From Echinometra lucunter (Eukaryota; Echinodermata; Echinoidea; Camarodonta; Echinometridae), in contig CM057160.1 of the NCBI GenBank assembly GCA_029962745.1, forward strand, positions 412,501 to 476,500: a stretch of DNA of 64,000 bases. The letters run 5' to 3'. The position numbers and the translations under genes were made by a program. Every line of letters begins with the position of its first letter. Positions within the stretch are counted from its first letter, which is position 1. Below, in pieces: positions 33,304-44,400 of this stretch. The notes below the pieces were generated by a model that made no database searches, was not told where the DNA came from, and saw only the letters and a program-made list of their open reading frames with translations.

Positions 33304-34890
33304 TCAAAGCTCTAGGTATTTTCCCTGGAAGAGTTTTGCAGGGTCTTCTACATCTTTCTTACTCTTAATAAGACGGAGTTCACGTTGGGCAGGGGTTGGT
33401 ATATTTCCTGGTCCTGTAAGACCTGATCAATCATCATCAAAGCTCTAGGTATTTTCCCTGGATGAGTGTTGGAGGGTCTTCTATATCTTTCTTACTCTTA
33501 ATAAGACAGAGTTCACGTTGGGCAGGGGTTGGTATATTTCCTGGTCCTGTAAGACCTGATCAATCATCATCAAAGCTCTAGGTATTTTCCCTGGATGAGT
33601 GTTGGAGGGTCTTCTATATCTTTCTTACTCTTAATAAGACGGAGTTCACGTTGGGCAGGGGTTGGTATATTTCCTGGTCCTGTAAGACCTGATCAATCAT
33701 CATCAAAGCTCTAGGTATTTTCCCTGGATGAGTGTTGGAGGGTCTTCTATATCTTTCTTACTCTTAATAAGACGGAGTTCACGCTGGGCAGGGGTTGGTA
33801 TATTTCCTGGTCCTGTAAGACCTGATCAATCATCATCAAAGCTCTAGGTATTTTCCCTGGATGAGTGTTGGAGGGTCTTCTACATCTTTCTTACTCTTAA
33901 TAAGACGGAGTTCACGCTGGGCAGAGGTTGGTATGTTTCCTGGTCCTGCAAGACCTGATCAATCATCATCAAAGCTCTAGGTATTTTCCCTGGATGAGTG
34001 TTGGAGGGTCTTCTATATCTTTCTTACTCTTAATAAGACGGAGTTCACGTTGGGCAGGGGTTGGTATATTTCCTGGTCCTGTAAGACCTGATCAATCATC
34101 ATCAAAGCTCTAGGTATTTTCCCTGGATGAGTGTTGGAGGGTCTTCTATATCTTTCTTACTCTTAATAAGACGGAGTTCACGCTGGGCAGAGGTTGGTAT
34201 GTTTCCTGGTCCTGCAAGACCTGATCAATCATCATCAAAGCTCTAGGTATTTTCCCTGGATGAGTGTTGGAGGGTCTTCTATATCTTTCTTACTCTTAAT
34301 AAGACGGAGTTCACGTTGGGCAGGGGTTGGTATATTTCCTGGTCCTGTAAGACCTGATCAATCATCAGCAAAGCTCTAGGTATTTTCCCTGGATGAGTGT
34401 TGGAGGGTCTTCTATATCTTTCTTACTCTTAATAAGACGGAGTTCACGCTGGGCAGGGGTTGGTATGTTTCCTGGTCCTGCAAGACCTGATCAATCATCA
34501 TCAAAGCTCTAGGTATTTTCCCTGGATGAGTGTTGGAGGGTCTTCTATATCTTTCTTACTCTTAATAAGACGGAGTTCACGTTGGGCAGGGGTTGGTATG
34601 TTTCATGGTCCTGTAAGACCTGATCAATCATCATCAAAGCTCTAGGTATTTTCCCTAGATGAGTGTTGGAGGGTCTTCTATATCTTTCTTACTCTTAATA
34701 AGACGGAGTTCACGCTGGGCAGAGGTTGGTATGTTTCCTGGTCCTGCAAGACCTGATCAATCATCATCAAAGCTCTAGGTATTTTCCCTGGATGAGTGCT
34801 GGAGGGTCTTCTATATCTTTCTTACTCTTAATAAGACGGAGTTCACGCTGGGCAGGGGTTGGTACGTTTCCTGGTCCTGCAAGACCTGAT
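33304..34890. repeat. Twelve tandem copies of the PDXK terminal exon (133-bp unit)
   Basis: The word ctaggtattttcc recurs exactly every 133 bp from 33312 to 34775. Each unit read on the minus strand contains a 3' splice site (CTTACAG or CTTGCAG), the complete last-exon coding sequence and a TGA, then about 23 nt of spacer. Copies alternate between tgtaag and tgcaag forms in the middle of the array, giving a 266-bp higher-order period. Most copies keep the reading frame. The copy with acceptor junction at 34610 has an early TGA, the copy at 34634-34743 has TAG near its end, and the copy whose usual stop lies at 34368 has TGC there, with a TGA one codon on. The most distal copy (33304-33413) differs most (DVEDPAKLFQG). 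Confidence 0.95.
34767..34876 (-). CDS. PDXK terminal exon, most proximal copy
   Basis: The first of twelve terminal-exon copies met by the transcript. After TTGCAG it reads (G)[29 protein letters not shown] and GKYLEL, then TGA. It is 110 coding nt, entering in phase 1. I chose it because it is nearest to exon 6 and has no internal stop. Any other intact copy would give a nearly identical C terminus. Confidence 0.75.
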
Positions 34891-37800
34891 CATCAAGAAA
34901 ACAACAATATAATAATACTCAAATACTCATAATCATGATGATGATAATGGTGTTGGTGATGAGGAAGATGACAATGATCATTATGATGATGGCGATAATG
35001 ATGATGATTAAGAACAATGCATGTAATAACAAAATTGGGAATGTATCGCTAAACTTCAGGTATGAAAATAAATGACAATCAAAACAATGTACTTCTGTTT
35101 CATGGCTAATAATGATAACATTGCGCAACTGCACGACTTTAAAATAAAAATCTTTCTTTATAGTATGTCTGATATAAATTTGTTTCAGATCTATTTAATT
35201 TAATTCCAAGAGTTAGCACTAATAGAACTCTTATTTCTGTTTAAAAAAAATAGATAAGTGAAAATAAAAGATATATTCTGAGAAAAAAAAAAATGTTTGT
35301 TTGTTCACTGAGAATGTACACACACATTCTGGTATTGTAATATACATGACTGACTTTATTACTCCTCATCAATGGACAATCTATAACAATTCTCTTACCT
35401 TGAGCACTCTCTAATGTTCGCTTCAGAACTGATTGCATTGTAGACAGTGCTTTCTCACAAGCAAGCTATAAACACAAAAACATATTTGAGTTTAAGTAAG
35501 AGTAATTTACAACTACTATGTACATAAAGGATAATGCTTGAGTGAAGATTACAAGAAAATACTATTTCTTCAACTCAATGATTTCTACCTCAAAAATATC
35601 CCAACATATCCCTAGCAAATTAATTGTCAACATGTAATGTAATGGAAATATCCAATCATCCACTCTTTCATTCATCACACTTCAAAAGGAATAGATTATT
35701 AATCCCTCCACTCATTAATCACGCCATTTAAATTGGCTTGAAAGATGTCTTATTTTGAAAATATGTGGTCCTCCTGCATACATTTCATCAAAAGAAATTA
35801 GCTGTTTTCACACCTTCTGAATTTTGTTTTAATTTCTTTCAAACATTCACTTACATCCTTCTTCAAGTTTTCTGCTTTCACACAAATCAATTTTCAATAT
35901 AGACTGACATCAATGTCTTACCAACAGATTATCTGGATGTTTGTGTGTCCATACAAGTAAAAGTGCTGAGAATAGGTCACCAGTCCCTGTAAATGTGCAA
36001 TCCAGACGAGGGAACTCAAGACAACAAACTCTCCTCTCTTTGCCTGTCAATACAGATTAAACATAACAATAATAACTTGTTCAACTTTGTCATTTTGCTT
36101 TGATTGTGCATTTGTGCTTTTCAACATACCCCACAGATTACTGTAAATCATCCCATACTTTGTTTCCCTTTTAGTACTTAATCAGAATATAGCATTGAAT
36201 GCACACACACTTACTGAAGATTTTTGACATGTATTCATTAGAGTAAATGTAATGAATGAACAGAAAACCAAAAATCAAAACAATATAGACGGAATATGGG
36301 AACAAACGTGAAAATATGACAAGCTCTGATTGGCTGTCAGGAAAAAAACAGTGGGCCTGCTGCCAGTTTGTTATCACAGAATTACTGTAATAATGTGATT
36401 GTTCTCACAAATCTAACGGCACAAACTAGGATCAGTGAGCTGCATGCGCACACATGTGAAGCTTCTCGCTCGGCTGAGTACTTTGAACCAAGATGAACAA
36501 AATTGTTCTGCACTCTTGGTTGTTCAGCAAATGGTGAGTAAAGCCCAATTGGCACTTTCTACTGTGGTATGTACATTTCTTTGTTTACATACACAAAGAT
36601 TGTGATCATGCGCTAGCTTTGTGGTTGCTAATGAAGAGGGACACATCATGACTTATATGATCTGCCAATTGTTGAGTAGTATGCCCCATGTACCGAGCTT
36701 CACAATGGCACTTGAAGTCGTAAATAACATTGCTAATCTGTCCTTGTTTTATCTGACAACCAATCAGAGCTGGTCATATCTGCATGTGTGTTCCCTTGTT
36801 ACGATCTAATTACTATTTTGACTTTCAGCTTTCAGTTCACTCATGCGATTTACTCTAATGAATGCATATCGAAAAGCTTCAGTATATGTTTTCAAGGCTA
36901 TTTCCTGATTATGCAGTACCACCAAACATTTATTTTGTTTTTAGTACTTGGACAGATCAGATTAGGATTAATAAACTCAATAGCTAATAAATATACAAGT
37001 AGTGAGCAGCAGTATGCAATGTCCACTGAAAAGAAATTTTCTATTGTTTCTCTACATTGTTTCATAGTAAATAGTCAAATTCAAGATGGAAGATAACTTG
37101 GTTAACAACACACTCAAAAGTCAACACTAACCTTTCAAAGTTGAAGCAAGAGTGACTAATGTTTCTTGCTTGCCTGCTTCATAGCTGCTGAGTACTACAG
37201 TCTTAACACCTTTATCATGAAGAACACCTAAAGCCTTCAAAGCTGATTCTTGATTGGTAATGGTTACACCTGATAACAACCTGAAGAAAAAAATGGAACA
37301 TTAAAAGCAAAGATTTTTTTTAATACAAAAATTATTAACTGGGGAAACATAAGAAATGTCAAGAGATAAATGCACCAAAGAAATTTTTTTAAAGGCAAAT
37401 ATTTAAGTAAATTCCTTATGCAGAAACAAAGGAGGATTCAAGCAATGGTGATGACATGCTATCAGATATTCTTAAACATTTCATACAGGGATCATATTGC
37501 TAATTGAGAGGTATATAGAGAGTGAGTCAGAAAAAATGTCCCATCAGTTTGAAGTTGTCTTGTTTGAAGTATGAACATTTAATCATGGGTTTCATGATAT
37601 GTCTCGGTAGAGTTATCCTCCCAGCATTTATTGGTACCCTTTTCATTTGGATCTATGCAGGCATGACTGAATAACAACAGACAATCTTTAAAGGACTGCA
37701 AAATATCACTTGCACCAAGTGGCTGCAGGATGAAGATTAAAACCATTTTTTAAAGAAGTTATAACTTATGTGCACACACCCACACACAACCTCACACCCA

Positions 37801-38397
37801 CACTTACACAAACCCCTCACACACACACACACACCCCCACCCCCCCCCCCCCCCACACACACAGAGCAAAAAACTCATAATGCAATGTTAACATTTTCCT
37901 TTTCAGATTATGCATCGATTTTTTTTGCCAAGCATCACTGAATGTTTAAGTGGTGATTCCCCAACAATTTTTACCACCACCACCAGCACGACCATCATCA
38001 TCATCATCATCATCATCGTCATTATCATCATCAGCAGCAGCATAGGAGGGCAGCAATCCCGGGGGAGGGAATGTCCCTCCACCTAGATATTTTTTTCTGG
38101 GGGGATCGTCCCCTCTCGATTTTTAAAGCTTAATTTTTACTTTTCTATTTTGAGTCAGGTGACCTATTTTAGGCCAACCACTTCAATATTTTATAGGCCT
38201 AGAATACATTTTGATGGCAAAATCAGGCTTCTGTCATTATTTTTTGTGGTTATTTTTAACTCGCTTGCTTCGCTCGCTCGCATAATAATGATCATCGCCC
38301 TCTCACTTTCGAAACAGATTTTCGGCAGAGGCCTTCCACGTTTCCCTCCCCCCCTTGTTACATGAAATCGCCGCCACTGATCAGCAGCATCATTATT

Positions 38398-38430
<33 letters not shown>

Positions 38431-41400
38431 GTCATCATCATTATCACCGAGTGCACATTAATCCAATGTGATATATGAAATTTATCTCGTTGGTTATGAC
38501 TTTTGTTTGTTAGCTAACAATGACAACAATGGAAATCTGTGTCTTTGTTGTACTTGCCTACAATTTAAGGGCTTGCCTGATTTGGCAGCAATTACTTATG
38601 TTCAGTCCTTTGTAAGTAGCACAAGTATTATGGTTCGTCATCAGTTTTATTCTTCACCCATCCACTTGGGCTTGGCGCAAGTGATATTTTGCAGTCTTCT
38701 AAAGATTGTTTGTTATTCAGTCATGCATGCAAAGATCCAAATGAAAAGGGTACCAATAAGTGTTACATGCAGGGCACTGTATCAAGAAAGGGAAAAATAG
38801 GGGGGACACAGTGGAAAAAAAGAGAAGACAATATCAAAGAAATGGACCGGCCTGTCCTTTGGTAATTCCAAAAGTATGGCAAAGAACATGACAAAAACAT
38901 GACAAGATGGCAGGAAGTCAGTAGTGCCATTATCCCCAGGAGACTATGGGACATAATGACTAAGATGAAAATGACTGTACTAATTAAGCCCCTTTTCTCA
39001 AATTAAAAGTTCTTTGGGGATCAGAGAAGTAAAAAAGAAAAAAAGAAGGCAAACACAGAATACAATAAAATATTCTTTGATACATTCTAGAAATCCTAAT
39101 GTGAATTATGGCTTCTAATCTTAGTCTAAGTATACATATCACCAGTGTAAATCTGTAAAGTAAAATGTACCATACTAAAAAACACACATACATGTACAAT
39201 GCTCGACATAGCATTAGCATTATCCCATTTATTTTCTTAACTCACTCTGCTTCAAACTGGTTTGGAGTGATGATATCAGCTAGAGGTAGAAGTTGATCTC
39301 TATAGATGGGCATCAGTTCCTTAGGTACATAGAAATGACCAGCATCTCCTAGTACTGGATCACACACATATGTTATGTCTGGGTTAGCTTCTTTTAGTTC
39401 CTTCACAGCTTGTATCACTTCATAGAGGAATGATTCTGATCCAACGTAACCTGAAAAAGATTGAATTCAGATGTCTAGGTTAGCTTCTTTCAGTTCCTTC
39501 ACAGCATGTATGACTTCATACATGAATGATTCTGATCCAACGTAACCTGAAAACAGATTGAATTCAGATCCAAGGTTAGCTTCTTTCAGTTCCTTCACAG
39601 CATGTATTACTTCATGGAGGAATGACTCTGATCCAATGTAACCTAAAAACAGATTGAATTCAGATATTTTGGTTAGCTTCTTTCAGTTCCTTCACAGCTT
39701 GTATCACTTCATAGAGGAATGATTCTGATCCAACGTAACCTGAAAACAGATTGAATTCAGATATTTTGGTTAGCTTCTTTCAGTTCCTTCACAGCTTGTA
39801 TCACTTCATAGAGGAATGACTCTGATCCAACGTAACCTGAAAACAGATTGAATTCAGATATTTTGGTTAGCTTCTTTCAGTTCCTTCACAGCTTGTATCA
39901 CTTCATAGAGGAATGACTCTGATCCAACGTAACCTAAAAACAGATTGAATTCAGATATTTTGGTTAGCTTCTTTCAGTTCCTTCACAGCTTGTATCACTT
40001 CATAGAGGAATGACTCTGATCCAACGTAACCTGAAAACAGATTGAATTCAGATATTTTGGTTAGCTTCTTTCAGTTCCTTCACAGCTTGTATCACTTCAT
40101 AGAGGAATGACTCTGATCCAACGTAACCTGAAAACAGATTGAATTCAGATATTTTGGTTAGCTTCTTTCAGTTCCTTCACAGCTTGTATCACTTCATAGA
40201 GGAATGACTCTGATCCAATGTAATCTGAAAACAGATTGAATTCAGATATTTTGGTTAGCTTCTTTCAGTTCCTTCACAGCATGTATCACTTCATAGAAGA
40301 ATGACTCTGATCCAATGTAACCTAAAAACAGATTGAATTCAGATATTTTGGTTAGCTTCTTTCAGTTCCTTCACAGCTTGTATCACTTCATAGAGGAATG
40401 ACTCTGATCCAATGTAACCTGAAAACAGATTGAATTCAGATATTTTGGTTAGCTTCTTTCAGTTCCTTCACAGCATGTATCACTTCATAGAAGAATGACT
40501 CTGATCCAATGTAACCTAAAAACAGATTGAATTCAGATATTTTGGTTAGCTTCTTTCAGTTCCTTCACAGCTTGTATCACTTCATAGAGGAATGACTCTG
40601 ATCCAATGTAACCTGAAAACAGACTGAATTCCGATATTTTGGTTAGCTTCTTTCAGTTCCTTCACAGCATGTATCACTTCATAGAGGAATGACTCTGATC
40701 CAACGTAACCTGAAAACAGATTGAATTCAGATATTTTGGTTAGCTTCTTTCAGTTCCTTCACAGCTTGTATTACTTCATAGAGGAATGACTCTGATCCAA
40801 CGTAACCTGAGAACAGATTGAATTCAGATGTCTTGGTTAGCTTCTTTCAGTTCCTTCACAGCTTGTATTACTTCATAGAGGAATGACTCTGATCCAACGT
40901 TACCTGAGAACAGATTGAATTCAGATGTCTAAGTTAGCTTCTTTCAGTTCCTTCACAGCTTGTATCACTTCATAGAGGAATGATTCTGATCCAACGTAAC
41001 CTGAAAACAGATTGAATTCAGATGTCTAAGTTAGCTTCTTTCAGTTCCTTCACAGCTTGTATTACTTCATAGAGGAATGACTCTGATCCAATGTAACCTG
41101 AAAACAGATTGAATTCAGATGTCTAAGTTAGCTTCTTTCAGTTCCTTCACAGCTTGTATCACTTCATAGAGGAATGACTCTGATCCAACGTAACCTGAAA
41201 ACAGATTGAATTCAGATGCCTGGGTTAGCTTCTTTCAGTTCCTTTACAGCATGTATGACTTCATACAGGAATGATTCTGATCCAATGTAACCTGAAAACA
41301 GATTGAATTCAGATGTCTAGGTTAGCTTCTTTCAGTTCCTTCACAGCTTGTATGACTTCATACAGGAATGATTCTGATCCAACGTAACCTGAAAACAGAT

Positions 41401-44400
41401 TGAATTCAGATCCAAGGTTAGCTTCTTTCAGTTCCTTCACAGCTTGTATTACTTCATAGAGGAATGAATCTGATCCAACGTAACCTGAAAAAGATTGAAT
41501 TCAGATCCAAGGTTAGCTTCTTTCAGTTCCTTCACAGCTTGTATTACTTCACAGAGGAATGAATCTGATCCAATGTAACCTGAAAACAGATTGAATTCTG
41601 ATCCAAGGTTAGCTTCTTTCAGTTCCTTCACAGCATGTATCACTTCATAGAGGAATGAATCTGATCCAATGTAACCTGAAAACAGATTGAATTCAGATCC
41701 AAGGTAAAATGGTGTCAAGGATGATGAACTGTAGGATGTGGTTGATTTGTTAAATCTTCTTGATTAGAAGTAAGAAAAAACATCCTTGTAAATTTATATA
41801 CATGAATGATGCTGCACATTGGCAAAACAAAAATTAAGATTCAAAAAGCATCAATTTTTTTTCTAAAATAAAGAAATCTAATTGTACAGCAGAACAAGTA
41901 ACTTTGTGACAAACCCCTATGTTGAATAGTGCATCAAGGCTTACACAGACCACTTATAAAACACCACTGAACAGTATCAATCCCTTTTATAAGAGAGATC
42001 TAAAGTTATGCTTGTAAAGCATTATCTGCTTCTCAACAAAATTCTTTTGAAATTAGACAAAAATAATAACTTCTTACACTCTTGTCCCTACTGAACCTTT
42101 TATCTATTTACTCTTTTTTTTTTTAGTAAGAGAGGGAAAGAAAATAAACTTTCAATAAGTTACACAAAAGAAATCATAAAATTACAACAACTGTGTTTCT
42201 TTCATAACAAGAAGTGACCATCTTCCATCATGTACAGTGAAGAAGAAAGAAAAAAATCCCCTTTCCCCTTTTTATATGACAACAAAAATTTCTCCATACT
42301 GTATTCAATACTACATAAAAGAGGGAAAATGGAATAATAAGGGAAATAGTTTGATAGAAAGTTGAACAAATCTACTAACTCAAACAAATAAGTGGAAAGA
42401 AGTGAATGTTTGAAATTTGCAATCAGTGAACGTATGTTAATCTCAGAGATTTCATTTTGTCTTCATCCGTTCAGGTTTTTCCAGTACTCTTTCCTCATGT
42501 GTAGTGAATGTGAGAGCAAATTGGTGGTAAACCCAGGCAACATAATTATACAGGGAAAACAATTTCCCATTTGTTTACAATTCTGTATTTCAAGACTTTC
42601 TCCCAGGCTCTACTCAAAATATATCATGGTTAGCATATATGTGTGTATAGCTCGTATGAGTAATTTGCAAACTGAAATGACACTTTATCATATCAATATT
42701 GGAATGAATATAAGAGTTGTTTGACACTAAACCACAGTAGAACTAAGAATTCTCCATTCTGAGGTTCCATATATAGTGATTAAAACTTTTAAAATTCATA
42801 AATACCTTACTACGTATCCAAGATCACAGATAATTGGGAAAACACTTGTCTGTTTTTTCTGTTTCTTTCAAATCATTTTTTTTTTTTTTATTAAGCTTGT
42901 ATAAGGACTGTTTTAATCTGAGCAAAGAATTAGCTCAAATGAGTTTTTCTCATGAATACCTGTAAGAAGATGGGAGTAACGATGGATATCATTCAGCTTA
43001 AGGCCTTCAAAGAGCGTCTTCAAATCAGAATCATTCAATACTTGTCCTTGGAAATGTTTGTAGCCAGTGTGACAGCATAGCTGGACAGAATTAATGGCAT
43101 CAACTTCATAACCTAAAACCTTGAAGATCATTAAGACAGAAAAAGGACAAGGTGACATCAAACAGGGTGGAAATGTTTGTAGCCAGTATGACAGCATAGC
43201 TGGACATAATTAATAGCATCAACTTCATAACCTAAAACCTTGAAGATCATAAAGACAGAAAAGGGACAAGGTGACATCAAACAGGGGTGGTTGTAGTGTT
43301 GTACCATATCATTTCTTCATTTTTTATGGAAATGGATATCATTGACATGTACACTGAGTAAATAAAAAAGGAAATACCATCCTAGTTACATGTACCAAAG
43401 TAATAAGTTCCCTTAATGAGTACAAGTTGGTTACTGGCTCACAACTTGTCAACTATGCGCCCTTGAGCACATTAGTCATGTGGAATTGGCGCATTATAAA
43501 TACCCTGTATTATTATTATTATTAATGGAAAAACAACACAGAATGGGAACACTGATGGGAAAGACATTACCCCACACTACAGTCACTATTCTCTACTCAT
43601 ACTCTTGAGGCCAGTTTCTCAAAACCTTCATAAGTCTAATTTCTTGACTATTAAAATCAGCACTAGCTGGCTTGTTGTTGGACACATGTAGGTTATGGCT
43701 GGTGAAAAGGGAAACTACACAGATTAAAAAATAATTTGGATCTATCTTTTCTACATGTTCATGAAATCAGTAATTTATCCTTGTTTACAATGTATGCATG
43801 AATATTATATTTCATATTATAACAAAAGATGTGGAGAAAAATTTTTCCTAGGAGAGTTTCTCTAGTAATTACAACATCTCAAAAAATAACTTAATTCTGC
43901 CACAGCAGACAAAGCATATTCAAAGACATATGCTGTAGTTTTCAGACCCATGCCCTTATTTATTAAAAGATACTGTAAAATCACTCATCCTTTGTACTAA
44001 GTCAATGAATTTACCTCGTCCTGCGAAGTGAGAATTCTGTACCGAAACTACATAGCATGCTTTTATATTGGTTACTCGACAGCATGCTGTCGACCTACGA
44101 GTCTGACAGGCGTCAGTTTTCTTCTTAAAATTCACCATTTTCAGTTCATTCATCAGATATGAAGCAGAAAGGGGAAAATTGAGAGCCTCAGGAACATTGC
44201 TGGTAAGTAAAATCAAAGCTTTTCTTCTCTATTATAGAAGATCTAAGTCAATGTATTTCGCATTCGCGTCGGCAATTAGTTTCGCAATTCAAAACGCCGT
44301 TTTGACCTACGGGTGTGTAAAATGTATACTTTGATATACATGTACACGTTTTAGCTTGTAATTTGCCAAAATTTTGCATACAAATGTTTTGGTTAAGCCT

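Noticed and set aside
33134..34932. Plus-strand repeated frames (about 61 residues every 266 bp)
   Set aside because: Antisense shadows of the PDXK terminal-exon array, whose minus strand encodes the recognisable conserved peptide.
43956..44216. 86-residue minus-strand frame next to a donor-like ctggtaagt on plus
   Set aside because: Mirrored in the opposite arm of the inverted repeat; no conserved domain and no partner exon.
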